A stretch of 64,000 bases of DNA from Lepiota brunneoincarnata (lineage: Eukaryota > Basidiomycota > Agaricomycetes > Agaricales > Agaricaceae), in NCBI GenBank assembly GCA_023014365.1, contig JAEBUN010000013.1:930001-994000 (forward strand), read 5' to 3'. The notes beneath the pieces were generated by a model that was not told the DNA's origin, searched no databases, and was given only the letters and a program-made list of their open reading frames with translations. Below, piece after piece: positions 51,619 to 61,765 of the stretch; the stretch's first letter is position 1; each line of letters opens with the position of its first letter. The position numbers were made by a program, and so were the translations under genes.

Positions 51619-52914
51619 TGGACGGTAGACCGTGCACTTCTTCCGCCCTTGTAACGAAGCATGATCGAGAAGTTTCCTATACAATGTATTGTATTGGTAG
51701 ATCCCTGCGGCTCGTGGAACGAGCCCCTGAATCCATGAGAACCACATGTCATTATCTTTTTCATGCTAACACTTGCCACGTCCACCTACGCTCTTTCTCC
51801 TACAACCAACGGCGAAGTCGACTCTACCGATATGACCGAGAGAGTCCAAGTCATTCTTCCGAAGTTTGGTCCAACCAACCCACAGCAGATTGCGATTCCG
51901 CTACGACCCTTACCTCCCACCCAACGTGTTTGCTCATCTATAGCTGGGCGGCTCGGGGCCGTCACGTACTATCCATCAGAGACTTTCGAAGCACACTATC
52001 CATCTCTTTTTCACAAGTATGGGGCGGAATTATCGGCGAAACCACTGGGCTCTTTTATTCTCTGATGTTCCTCTGCCGATTCTTGTGTCCTCATCCAAAC
52101 AATCAGAACTCGCTTTTCCAATACAGCAGTCGTCCACGTAATTGTCAAGCCCACGGCCCGAAACATGTTCTAGAAGCGCCCGCTGGGCCATCTTACATCG
52201 AACACACAATTCACCAACATACGAAACCCAGGAGAAAACTCGGTGCAGACCTTTCGTTTCATACTTGCAGAACATACCACAGACAAGCTTCCTCGTCCAA
52301 CCTCAGATGACAGTCATCCAATTCTCCGCTCTGCTCTTCACCATACGCTCTTAGCTCATACCACCGTCGATCTCCCCTCCTAACCTTCACATGCAGACAA
52401 AGGAGAATTCTCGGGGCTTCCTATTTATCTCGAACAACTTATCAAACCACAATTCCGCCACCTCCACTGCTACAAGTACTCATCTCGGACTTCTCTTCCC
52501 TCTACACACAAAGCAAGGGGAGAAGCCTGTCGACCAATATGTCAACTTCATTCCCAATTTCGACAGGACACCTGTATGGTCCGTCCTGAGAACACGACGG
52601 CTCTCATATGTGTTAAGACATGACTGGAGTGTCCTACACACCAGCACCCCCCTATCAGGCCGGGGAAATATCGGCAGTCGTAGTAGTGGGCGGCTGGATT
52701 GTGGTGCATGGTGATAAGCACTCCCAACAAGGACCTGGAGGAAGGGGTTATATATAAGGAAATCCAGGGTAATCCTGATATCGTGAACCTTTGCTGCCAG
52801 GCCTTAACTTCACTCCTACGACATCGAGGGCTCTGAAGCACCACACTTTCCTGATATTTAACATTTCTAACGGTGGAGCACCATCCAGGAATTTAAAGGA
52901 GCATTGGTTCACCG
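51619..52914. other. Intergenic region between PrpF-like and lactonase genes
   Basis: Open frames of up to 233 codons (51609-52310) exist but have no family signature and high Ser/His/Arg content typical of non-coding frames. TATATATAAGG at about 52749-52758 lies 160 bases before the lactonase start and is a good TATA candidate. Confidence 0.45.
52749..52758 (+). promoter_or_regulatory. Probable TATA box of the lactonase gene
   Basis: ttatatataagg sits about 160 bases upstream of ATG 52915 in the correct orientation. Inferred from position and sequence only. Confidence 0.4.
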
Positions 52915-54098
52915 ATGACGCAGTATCGGATTTTAGTTTCAACGTACTCGGACGGAATTTACACCCTCCTCTTTGACGATGCCAAGGGTAGCTTGGAGGT
53001 GATGTCAGAGGTGAAGGTTGGGCATCATCCGTCGTGGATCACCCGTCATCCCAGTGATCGCTCGGTAGTTTTTACTGGGTTGGAGCAATCGGATGGTATT
53101 GCTCTCGCACTAAGGTTTGACGAGATGGGCAAGGGCCAGGTGGTCGGCAGGACGGGAAGTGGTGGAAGGGACCCCTGTTCGTTGCTGGCTACCAAGGACG
53201 AGTTGTTGATCGCAAATGTGAGTTGCAACTTTGGATGATATTTTGGATTACCAACACTCTAAATCATATACTATAGTATTCATCCGGTACAGTGGGGGTA
53301 GTATCCCTATCAGATGCCCCACCGTACATCTCGACAGCATTGTCAACCGAGGAAATTCAACTCACCGGTAGCGGACCAAACGCATCCCGCCAGGAAGCCT
53401 CCCACCCACACCAAGTTACTATACTGGACGAGTATCAAGAGCTCCTTGTCCCTGATCTTGGTGCAGACAGAGTTTGTCGGTTCAGGAAATCAATAGATGG
53501 CTCCTGGGCCTCGTATGATCACGTTCAGTACGAACCGGGCGGAGGGCCTCGCCATGTCGCTTACTACAGTACGTCTCATGTCGACCTTTGTGCCCACCGA
53601 AACGAGCTTGACGCACCGTTGGCAGAGGGCGAGCTTTTTACGATTCTTGAGCTTACAAGTCAAATTGTACGGCACACATTCCCCCCTCTCCCTGCCCCTC
53701 CCAAATTCATCACCACAGCACCCACCATGTCTTGCCTGCCACCCCAACCCCACGATATGCTCGCCGCAGAAATACTCATCCCACGCCCCAACACCACCTT
53801 CCCGACTCCGTATATATACCTCTCGAACCGTAACGACCCTTCCCCCGGAGGGGATATTATATCGATCTTTGACTTTTCTTCCAACCCCAACAAACTGGAG
53901 TTAATAGCTGAGGTGAGGACAGGGCTGAAGCACGTCAGAGGAATACTTTTTGGTGGAGAGAACGAGAAGTTCCTGGCTGTCGGTGGCGCAAACGGTGGTG
54001 GTGTCAAGATATTTGAGAGGATTGATGGTGGGAGGGGATTGAAAGAGATCGCGGAGAACGTGGGTGTCAAGGCGCCCACTGGGTTTTTGTGGATGTGA
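52915..54098 (+). CDS. Lactonase with seven-bladed beta-propeller fold
   Basis: Exons 52915-53217 and 53277-54098, in phase, 374 residues. Members of PF10282 include 6-phosphogluconolactonase and the fungal 3-carboxy-cis,cis-muconate lactonizing enzyme of the beta-ketoadipate pathway (family knowledge). Visible marks: 'HHPSWITRHPS' in blade 1, 'SRQEASHPHQV' ending blade 3, 'VPDLGADRVCRF', 'PGGGPRHVAYY' (the GPRH motif that carries active-site residues), 'YLSNRND' and a C-terminal 'GLKHVRGILF'. ATG 52915 is the only start that keeps the first beta strand. Neighbours are a PrpF-type isomerase and a CoA-transferase, which favours an organic-acid or aromatic-acid role over the pentose phosphate pathway. 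Confidence 0.88.
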
Positions 54099-55086
54099 TC
54101 GAAACATATGTTATTTCGAGCTGATTGCGTATACAAAATTGTTATCGGATAAAGTGACGACCAATTAGCATTCTGTGAAGCTATAATTAATATTGGGATG
54201 CGTACTTTGCTTCTTGTTCGGAATGTTCTTTTTTTCCACCATTCCCTGCCCTCCCGGGGCTAAGGTCCCCGAGACCGCTAATCAAGCGTACTCTCCCAAT
54301 CAGGGGCCCTGACGCAGATCTGATGTGTGCCTCAATCATGCACGAATGATAGATAAGGGTGCACGTTCAAGAGCACGTCATCCCAAAAACCTCTGCACGG
54401 GGGGAGGGAGAGGAGGAAGAGGCGTCGACACGACGAGCTCCGCCGGAAGGGCTACGAGGATCGTCCAATAGCCGATGTCAGCGCTATCACAACGCCCAAA
54501 AATTAGAATAGCTCTCTGCACTTTGTCGTGACATCGGCCGACCATGGGTCGCGGTGTTACCTCACTCTCTGATCATGAGGCTCTAGAAGAGATGTTTGTT
54601 GGCATGGAGCAGTACTTTGGAGCACGCTTGGAGAGAATTCGGGGAGGGTATATTTCTGCACCGCTCAGTGAATCTGCTATTTTTTGAGATTGGTATCCCG
54701 CGTTTACCTCGGTGGCGCGTTGGCCGAGAGACCTGCCAGCCGATTGTGGAAGTTGTTATAGACGCAGTTTCAAGCCGAGGTAGCGGTACAGCACACCTGA
54801 GAAAAAGGAATTCCTACCTAGTTCCCAGTCCGTGTCAAATGAAGGCTCATTACAGAAGTCTAGCTGCCGCGGAATCTCTGGTTCTTATATTTCCAAGATC
54901 ACCGGATGGTGGTAGGAAGAGAGGCAGCAGCTCCGAAGTCCTTTGTAAGACCGATGCTCCGAACCAAATTAATAGTCGGCCGAAGGTGCCGATCAGCCTA
55001 TGGATCGCCACCTTTGGTTATTAAAAAGCGGGTGCACCACTGCCAACTACTCCTTCATCTATCTTCCACTGGTCTCCTGAGAGGAA
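54099..55086. other. Intergenic region upstream of the CoA-transferase
   Basis: An open frame begins at ATG 54544 (about 47 codons) and others overlap it, but no signature or splice chain supports a gene. The promoter of the next gene should lie near the 3' end. Confidence 0.4.
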
Positions 55087-56867
55087 ATGAGTCTCTCGTC
55101 TGTGTGCAAACGCCAACTTCTTCGCTCGGCTCCATCCGCTTCTAGATCGCAAGTGCTCAGTTGTTGAGATGCCAACTGGCGGGAATCTGACATCTTCATA
55201 GGTTCGCGAGCATTGCAAACGACTACAAGGAGCTACCACTTTCTGGTGTTCGCGTGCTGGAGCTTGGACAGCTCATTGCAGGACCATTCGCTGGGCAGTT
55301 GCTTGGGTAAGTAGTAGCTTGTTTGACGGCCTGTTAGCTCTTAAATGACCCACCAACAGACAATTTGGCGCCGAGGTCATCAAAGTTGAACCACCCAAAG
55401 TCGGAGATCCTCTGCGCGTATGGCGAGAACTAGACGTGGATGGCACGAGCCCCTGGTTCCGAAGCATAGCGAGGAACAAGAAGAGTATCGCGATTGATCT
55501 ACGAAAACCTGAAGGACGAGAGTACGTCTATTCGCCCACCCCGTGGATGCCTCTCCCCTCCACCTGTGCTGATTCTACTTACTAATACCTTCAGCCTCGT
55601 CCGCCAACTTGCGATGAAGAGTGATGTAATTATAGAAAACTTCAAACCCGGAAGTACGTCGAGCTTCTATTGCCACTACCAAACAACCGCCTCATCTCGT
55701 ACCAACGCTAGCACTCGAACGATGGCAGCTTGGACCCGCAGACCTACAACAACACAACCCTTCACTCATCTTCACCCGTGTGAGCGGTTACGGCCAGACA
55801 GGTCCTTGGGCCCCCCGTCCTGGATACGCTTCGGTTTGTGAAGCCGAGTCCGGCTTCCGGTACATCAACGGTTTCCCCAATCGGGAATCGGGTGGATTAT
55901 CGGGTCCCCCCGTACGGCCGAACATCAGTTTAGGAGATTCGATTGCGGGACTCCATGCCGCATTCGGAACAGTGAGTTGTGATTCCTCGGTTCTGACATC
56001 GCTTGATATGACATGACTTCGGAGAACATACGCTCACATGGTTTCCATAGGTTCTTGCGTTGTTGCAGCGGCAGAAGAAGCTCAAAGCAGGTTCGGTGGC
56101 GGATGTAATCGGTAGCACGGTTGATGTCAGTATTGTGGAAAGGTAATACTCATAACTACCCCGCTCACTGAAATTACGACTAATCATCGCCCGCAGTATG
56201 CTTAATCTCATGGAGGGCATCATTCCAGAGTATGATCGCAAGGGGAAGGTGCGGACTTTAGTACCAAAAAGTTGCTGAATATCCAAATTGAATTTCTTCT
56301 AGACACGCGGTCCCTCCGGATCTTCCGTCACGGGTATTGTACCCTACAAACGCATACCCATGCCTTCCCTCGCCAGACGCACCAGAAACACCATGCTACA
56401 TTGTGATTGGGGCCAACGGGGACACAATATACAAGCGCCTTATGGATACCATCGGTCGATCAGACCTCACAGGCCCAGAGTACCTGCACAACCACCATAG
56501 AGTAAAAAAGCAAGCTGAGATCGAGCAAGCGATCTCATCCTGGACAACTCAACACTCGGCTGAAGAGGTTATTGACCTGATGAACAAGGTAGGCGTTCCT
56601 GTGGGACGTGTCGTGACAGTGAAAGATGTTGTGGAGAGTGAGCAGTTTCAGGCGAGGGGTGCTGTGAGGGATGTTCCCATCCAGGGTGCTCAGGGGGATT
56701 CATGGAGCGTGAAAATGCAGGGGACGTTCCCTGTGCTAGATGGTGTGGATTCGCAGCCCAAGTGGGCTGGACCAGATTTGGGATTCCATACGGATGAAGT
56801 GTTGGGTGATTTAGGGCTGAGTGCAGATGCTCTCTCGAAGCTCAGAGCGGATGGTATTATTGGGTAG
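55087..56867 (+). CDS. CoA-transferase family III (CaiB/BaiF), probably mitochondrial
   Basis: Family III enzymes move CoA between organic acids through an aspartyl-CoA intermediate. Exons after the first: 55202-55306, 55360-55521, 55595-55653, 55712-55971, 56051-56142, 56197-56248, 56303-56867; they are in phase and give the full fold ('LELGQLIAGPFAGQLLG', 'GAEVIKVEPPKVGDPLR', 'SDVIIENFKPG', 'RVSGYGQTGPW', 'ISLGDSIAGLHAAFG'). The catalytic Asp should be in the LGDSIAG stretch. The proposed first exon from ATG 55087 reads MSLSSVCKRQLLRSAPSASR, a typical mitochondrial presequence, but its junction to 55202 is one base out of phase. The last exon also carries one extra base at 56341-56345 (ACCCT). 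As written the frame is broken there. Confidence 0.85.
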
Positions 56868-56977
56868 ACATCGGACACTGTAAGCTATGATACTGGATCA
56901 TTGTATATTAATACCGTCATATACAGTATTCACGGTTTTTTTTTCGACAACCGGCCCTGTGCACTATGCTTGCAATG

Positions 56978-57256
56978 TTAGACTATGCAACAGGTCCAGC
57001 ATCCTTCAGACCCGCCGACAACTTGACCTTCGGCACACTTGGGGTACTCGAGATGGCAAACCTCCAAGCAAGCCTTGGGTGGAGGCGGTTGACCGCAGCA
57101 GTTCCAGCATTCAGGTTGACCGCCAGGATAGCTTCCCTTGGGGCATTTGGGAGGGGTGGGGCCAGTGATGCAGACGTCCAAGCAGGCAACGGGAGGTTTC
57201 GGGGTGGCCATGACTGTGGTCAAGGCCGCGAGGAGGAGCGCAAGGCGGAGTTGCAT
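56978..57256 (-). CDS. Small secreted cysteine-rich protein with two CWxCC repeats (SSP1)
   Basis: 92 residues, no introns in the coding part. A signal peptide (MQLRLALLLAALTTVMA) is followed by two cysteine units: residues 25-54 (C-x3-C-x8-C-x11-C-W-N-C-C) and 63-90 (C-x3-C-x6-C-x11-C-W-T-C-C), joined by a Pro-rich linker. Six cysteines per unit would allow three disulfides. A 5' leader intron is likely (57406-57260, GTAAGT...TTTTTAG), ending three bases before the ATG. It is the first of a family whose other members follow at 58474, 60169 and 63476. I know no named family with this spacing; function unknown, extracellular location inferred. Confidence 0.85.
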   Translation of the reverse strand: MQLRLALLLAALTTVMATPKPPVACLDVCITGPTPPKCPKGSYPGGQPECWNCCGQPPPPKACLEVCHLEYPKCAEGQVVGGSEGCWTCCIV

Positions 57257-58473
57257 GATCTAAAAAGGAAACACTACGTTGTTAGCACAAAGAAAGCGTT
57301 GGTAGCTTCCCCTTCCTTACTAGATAGGATTAAGAGGGCGTAGAGCTATGAAGTGGAGTCTGATCAGAGTCTGCGCAGGGATGTCATACTTTGAGAGGAC
57401 ACTTACTGTCAGAAACGCAAAGCAGGTCTGATCGTTTTCTGTCAGGTCTAATGAGGTCACAGGCCTCTTTTATATCCGTCGACTAACTTTTCCACTCTCC
57501 GTCTTCGTACGTCACAGTACATCACCTCGGCCCTTTTAAGAAAGCGCGCGCATAGCGGCACCCCATGGCCATAGTAACCATGCGACATCGCATCAATCAA
57601 CTCAAATGACAGAGAACTGGGTATTGCTGTAAGATGAATACTCGATGCTGAGAGTAACACATGTGGTCATGAATTAGATTTGCGCAGCTGTCGGAGGAGA
57701 TGGGTGTTCCGGGTATTTGGTTCTGGGCTCAGTGTAACAGACTTACATCTGGACCGCGTGGATGTCTTGCGGTTGTGGGTGCTGGTGCAAGCCTCGACCC
57801 GGAGGTTGGCATTACCGAAGCTGATCACAGTTTATACCGGACATTGGTTAACTGCACATGTCCTTCCGCAGAGCATTCTATTGGGCTGTGCGGAGATTTT
57901 ACGGGCGCATTTGCAGCTTCAGGATGCCAAGGGACGCAATGCCGTTAGCTGATCGTTCCACAAGTGCTAAAATTGACCCTTGATTTCGATTTTGATTATC
58001 ATCATCGGGATCTCCCTTTATGTTGGGCTGGGCCATCCGGCAATTCGGACTCAAATGGTGGCCGGTTCACAGTTCGGACATGGAAGGGCCCAGGAGATAG
58101 TCCAGCATAAACCCAGGCCGTCCCGAGTGGTCGAAAAACGAACACTTAGTGATAGTGTGGCCAGTATACTACAAATCAACTATGAACTCGAGCCCACGCA
58201 AACCCATGCACTTACATCTACAGTTCAAGGAAGCTATGAAATTGCTTTTTTCCCGAAAGACTTGGATCTCTACAAGCTGGGAAGGTCTGAAAAATGTTGT
58301 CCGGCGGATTCGGGCATAACAGAACACGATGACTCATGACGAACTTCAGGGGTACGCATCAACAGAATAATTTCAAAAGGTCCTTGACAAGAATTATAAC
58401 ATCGAAGAGTATTAAATACTACCAGCTCCACCCACTCGATGACATATTGTCTATCACCCCTACTTTATCAAAT
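57257..58473. other. Promoter side of SSP1 and unannotated spacer
   Basis: The probable leader intron and a TATA-like element (TATAAAAG on the minus strand, about 57467-57474) belong to SSP1. The rest contains no supported gene. Confidence 0.5.
57467..57474 (-). promoter_or_regulatory. Probable TATA box of SSP1
   Basis: Reads GATATAAAAGAGG on the minus strand, about 60 bases upstream of the leader-intron donor and 215 bases upstream of the ATG. Inferred from position. Confidence 0.45.
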
Positions 58474-59016
58474 CTAGAACGAACCAATGGGCTGGCAGCA
58501 GCCCCAGCAGCCCTCACTTCCGGTGGGGGCCTCTCCCACAGGACAAACAGGCTTCTCAAGGCGGCATTCCAGGGTGCACACCCTAGGAACGGGCCTGCAG
58601 CAACCCCAGCATCCCTCGCTGCCAGAAGGCTCTTGACCGGCTGGGCAAACTGGCTTCACCTCGCGGCAGACAGCGGCGCAAACAGTTGGGATGGGCGTGA
58701 TCTTGGTGATAGTAGGGAGGGGTTTGGTGGGGAGAGGTTGGCAGCAACCCCAGCAGCCCTCAGAACCAGTCGGTGCTTGACCTACTGGGCACACTGGCTT
58801 GACTGGGCGGCAGACAGTCAAGCATGGAGTCGGCGTGGGAGTCGGCTGGCAGCAACCCCAGCAGCCCTCGGAGCCACTCGCTGCTTGACCCGCTGGACAC
58901 ACTGGTTTCACTTCACGGCAGACAGTGGTACAGAAAGTGCCAGTTCCGGTCTGAGGGTTGGGAACGGCGCTGACTCCGATGGCAGCAACAATAGCGGTGA
59001 CGAGCAAGAACTTCAT
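58474..59016 (-). CDS. Secreted protein with four CWGCC cysteine repeats (SSP2)
   Basis: 180 residues in one coding exon. Signal peptide MKFLLVTAIVAAIGVSA, then four nearly identical units at residues 29-56, 65-92, 113-140 and 147-174. Each is C-x3-C-x6-C-x11-C-W-G-C-C with a conserved core (R-x-x-K-P-V-C-P and G-S-E-G before CWGCC). Linkers are Pro/Thr-rich, the longest between units 2 and 3. All 24 cysteines are accounted for by the units. The near identity of units suggests recent internal amplification. A 58-base leader intron (59092-59035) ends 18 bases before the ATG. Candidate apoplastic or wall-bound protein; activity unknown. Confidence 0.88.
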   Translation of the reverse strand: MKFLLVTAIVAAIGVSAVPNPQTGTGTFCTTVCREVKPVCPAGQAASGSEGCWGCCQPTPTPTPCLTVCRPVKPVCPVGQAPTGSEGCWGCCQPLPTKPLPTITKITPIPTVCAAVCREVKPVCPAGQEPSGSEGCWGCCRPVPRVCTLECRLEKPVCPVGEAPTGSEGCWGCCQPIGSF

Positions 59017-60168
59017 CTTTGAAGAGTGTAGTTTCTGGGGAACTAGATTAGTGTTCTGTCCTCCCCCGACACATCATATGAGAGGCACATACCTGGAGGC
59101 TGGCCGTAAAACCGCTATGAAAGAATTCTCAGTTGGGGGCTGAGCGTTGGGCTATTGTCCGAACGAATGCTCCACCTTTATAGCGGTCCAGCTTTGTACC
59201 CCTGTAATGTTTGGATATCCTGTCATGTCCGGCGTCCTTGGCTCACCCTGCACCATGCCCAGGCGGAGACAAATCCTTCGTATCTCCCTTTGAGACGGAT
59301 CAAGCCAAGCGAGTGAATCATATTTTTAGTCAAGGGGCACATTGACGTGTGCGAGCCCCTTGGACGCTCACGTGGAAAACATACCCAAATCAATAATAAA
59401 TGTTCTGTTGCTGCGGCCGTCTGATACCTATCAGCTATGCTTATGGTATGAAATGAAGCCAAGCATTCTACGCGGTGCTTACATATCCTTAGCGACTACC
59501 CCCTTGGACAAAGGCTCTGCGTTTGATTGGCATAAGGGCAAATTGCCCCGCCGCCGTCTCATGACTTATGACTCTTACGTCAAGCAATGACGGTCTGGTA
59601 TTCGGCAAGAAATTTCGCCCGTGGCGCTGAACAGCTTTACTCAGGGTTTCTTGGACGGCTCCACAGGCGCAAGAGGCCGTGTGGGGCTTGGAGGGCGGGG
59701 GAAACATGGAATGCAGGGAAATACCCCAATTTCAAATTACTGGGAGCGCCGGTCCTACAAATCCCCCACACTGGCGGCATTGTTAGCCCGACTCATAGCC
59801 AAAGGCAGGCAGAGAGACACTTCGAGGCACGCGTACACGCATTTAGGAACGATCAGATGGGGTTTTGGTTTCCGGCTGCTTCGGAAGTGGTGACTATGTA
59901 GCATGGAAAACGGGCGCGCCGAACTGTGACCAGGACACTGATGAGTGGTACGGCGCTTGAAAGTCCAACAATAATATTTGGGCCTAGTTTATGCCCTACG
60001 TTGAGGGCCACATGAGAGATATTCGCTAAGGGTGTCGATGGTCGGTGGTCAACTCTACTCGAGTTTCTCTGACAAACGCAATGACTTTGCCCGACTTTGT
60101 TTCGATACCAAGATACATTTCGAACAGAACAGTATACAAAATACGTATTCAGAATATCCGTCGTTCAA
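59017..60168. other. SSP2 upstream region and start of a segmental duplication
   Basis: Holds the SSP2 leader intron and a TATA-like element (59176-59182, minus strand TATAAAG). From about 59786 the sequence is the first unit of a tandem segmental duplication. No other gene is supported. Confidence 0.5.
59176..59182 (-). promoter_or_regulatory. Probable TATA box of SSP2
   Basis: CTATAAAGG on the minus strand, about 165 bases upstream of the ATG and 85 bases upstream of the leader-intron donor. Confidence 0.45.
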
Positions 60169-60345
60169 CTAGAAGCAGCAGGTCCAGCAGTCCCCTATCT
60201 TAGTGGGTGTCATTCCGGAACACTCCTGCTCCGTAGGGAAGCAAGCCTTCAAGCAGCCTGTCTGTGGAACGGGCTCGGCGACAGAGGCTGTCGCTGTCAT
60301 AAAGAGAAAAGCGGCGGTAGCGAGGACTTTGATAGAGAGTTGCAT
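60169..60345 (-). CDS. Small secreted cysteine-rich protein, one CWTCC unit (SSP3)
   Basis: 58 residues. Signal peptide (MQLSIKVLATAAFLFMTATA...) with cleavage likely near SVAEP, then one unit at residues 31-57: C-x3-C-x6-C-x10-C-W-T-C-C, ending one residue later. The ATG at 60345 is chosen over an upstream in-frame start because the signal peptide begins there and a 63-base leader intron (60417-60355) ends nine bases before it. It lies inside the first unit of a tandem segmental duplication; the second unit carries the decayed copy SSP4. Function unknown. Confidence 0.85.
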   Translation of the reverse strand: MQLSIKVLATAAFLFMTATASVAEPVPQTGCLKACFPTEQECSGMTPTKIGDCWTCCF

Positions 60346-60470
60346 TATTACGTCCTGGTATAACAATAAAGATGGTCTTTCAGAGTTATGACAATGTGGA
60401 GGCTCTGGTCAACACACCTAGAACTTTTGCGAAAAAGTGGATTGAGTGATCAACCCCACCTAATGACTCT

Positions 60471-60478
60471 TATATACC
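60471..60478 (-). promoter_or_regulatory. Probable TATA box of SSP3
   Basis: GGTATATAAG on the minus strand, about 55 bases upstream of the leader-intron donor. The duplicate locus has the equivalent ATATATAAGAG at about 61655-61662. Confidence 0.5.
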
Positions 60479-60716
60479 ATTTCGAGTCTCCTACTGACTT
60501 ATCACGGGATTACCCTACCTAGGACTGGGCCGCGAGAGAGGTATTTCGTCCGACTATTGTCTGCGGTCCCGGCTCATAGCCAAAGGGAGGCAGAGACACT
60601 TCGCGACACGCGCACGAGCATTAAGAAACGATCAGACGGGGTTTTGGTCTCCGGCGGCCTCGGAAGTGGTGCCCGCGTAGCATGGAAAACGGCAGGTAAA
60701 TGCGCCGACTGTGACC

Positions 60717-61010
60717 GTCAGTAAAAATGGAATATCCTCTTGTGGACACTGGAAGGCCGCATTTTGCCCACATTTTGTCCTCGAGGTCGATAGTTATTGT
60801 GCCATTTGGAGGCCATTTTTCTGGCCACCATGACTTGTGTGCTGAAAAAAATCCACTCATTGGCCTCCTCCACATGCCCATGCCCTAGCCTGCTCGAGTC
60901 CACTGCACGCCCGTTTGTTGGCCATCAACCCTCGAAATGTCTGCGTGCACAAGGGGGAGGCTACTTGGTGTCTATTTAGAGGACATGGAGGTCATTTTGT
61001 TTCTACTGAG
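60717..61010. mobile_element. MITE-like insertion with 7-base target duplication
   Basis: The insert is flanked on both sides by TGTGACC (60710-60716 and 61011-61017); the uninterrupted unit 1 has a single TGTGACCAGG at about 59925-59934, so this looks like a target-site duplication. The ends are imperfect inverted repeats: left GTCAGTAAAAATGG..., right (reverse complement) CTCAGTAGAAACAAAATGACC, and CTTGTGxAC recurs inward on both sides. It is 294 bases long with no protein. This is a strong signature of a small non-autonomous DNA transposon; the family is not known to me. Confidence 0.65.
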
Positions 61011-61220
61011 TGTGACCAGGACCATGAGCCCAGTTGGTGCCCCGCGTTGAAGGCCTACATGAGAGACATTCGCTAGGGATGTTGATGACCGATGATCAGC
61101 TCTACTTGAATCTGCATGACAGACGCAATGACTTCGCTCGACTTTGTTTCGATACCAAGATACACTTCGAACAGAATATCGTACAAATACGTATTCAGAA
61201 TATCCATTATGCATCATCCT

Positions 61221-61408
61221 TCAGTAGGAGAAGCAGCAGGTCCAGCAGTGCCCTATCTTAGAGGGATGCCATTCCGGTGGGACACTTCCCGCTCTGTGGG
61301 GAAGCAAGCCTTCCAACAGCCTCCCTGTGGAACGGGCTCGGCGACGGAGGCAGTCGCTGTCATGAAGAGAAAAGCGGCGGTAGCGAGGACTTTGACGGAG
61401 AGTTGCAT
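61221..61408 (-). pseudogene. Decayed copy of SSP3 in the second duplication unit (SSP4)
   Basis: The first ~37 codons are nearly identical to SSP3, including the full signal peptide. After 'KACFPTERE' the frame departs from the cysteine pattern and meets TAG, so the last three cysteines are lost in frame; their codons are still visible downstream in another frame (GGACCTGCTGCTTC). The SSP3 stop codon position is also changed. The leader intron (61482-61420, 63 bases) and TATA-like box are kept, so transcription could persist. Confidence 0.75.
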
Positions 61409-61765
61409 ATTGTTACGCCCTGACATAACAATAAAGGCGGTCCTTCAGAATTATGGCAGTGTGGAGCCTCTGGTCAACATACCTGGAAAATCACTAACTG
61501 GGGGGATCTTGTTCTGTTTCTCAAGGCTTGAAAGTTTGACACCTTGGAACTCGAGTGAGCCTAGGTATAACATAGAGCACTTGACTAGTGGGGCGTACCC
61601 GCAATGTGATTTTGCGAAAAGGTCAACTGAGCGATCAGCCCCACCTAATGGCTCTTATATATCAATTCGAGTCTCCTGCTGACTTATCACCGCATTACCC
61701 TACCTAGGACTAGGCCGCGAGAGAGGTGTTTCGTCTGGGCATTGTCTGCGGTGCCAAGGATTGGG

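Larger units (their letters stand above)
59786..60565. repeat. Segmental duplication, unit 1
   Basis: This stretch aligns in the same orientation with 60566-61765. Shared blocks: 'ctcatagccaaagg.aggcagagacacttcg' (59786 / 60571), 'catggaaaacgg' (59901 / 60681), the 'acatgagagaxattcgcta' block (60010 / 61058), 'cgactttgtttcgataccaagatacatttcgaaca' (60092 / 61139), the SSP3 / SSP4 gene, and 'taccctacctaggact' (60513 / 61693). Unit 1 lacks the 294-base insert. Confidence 0.75.
60566..61765. repeat. Segmental duplication, unit 2 (with insertion)
   Basis: Second copy of 59786-60565, same orientation. It is longer because of the 294-base insertion at 60717-61010 and a further ~100 bases around 61495-61605 absent from unit 1. 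It carries the decayed gene SSP4. Confidence 0.75.

Noticed and set aside
51609..52310. Open frame of 233 codons between the PrpF-like and lactonase genes
   Set aside because: Starts inside the PrpF-like gene end, composition is Ser/Arg/His-rich and lacks any domain; probably chance.
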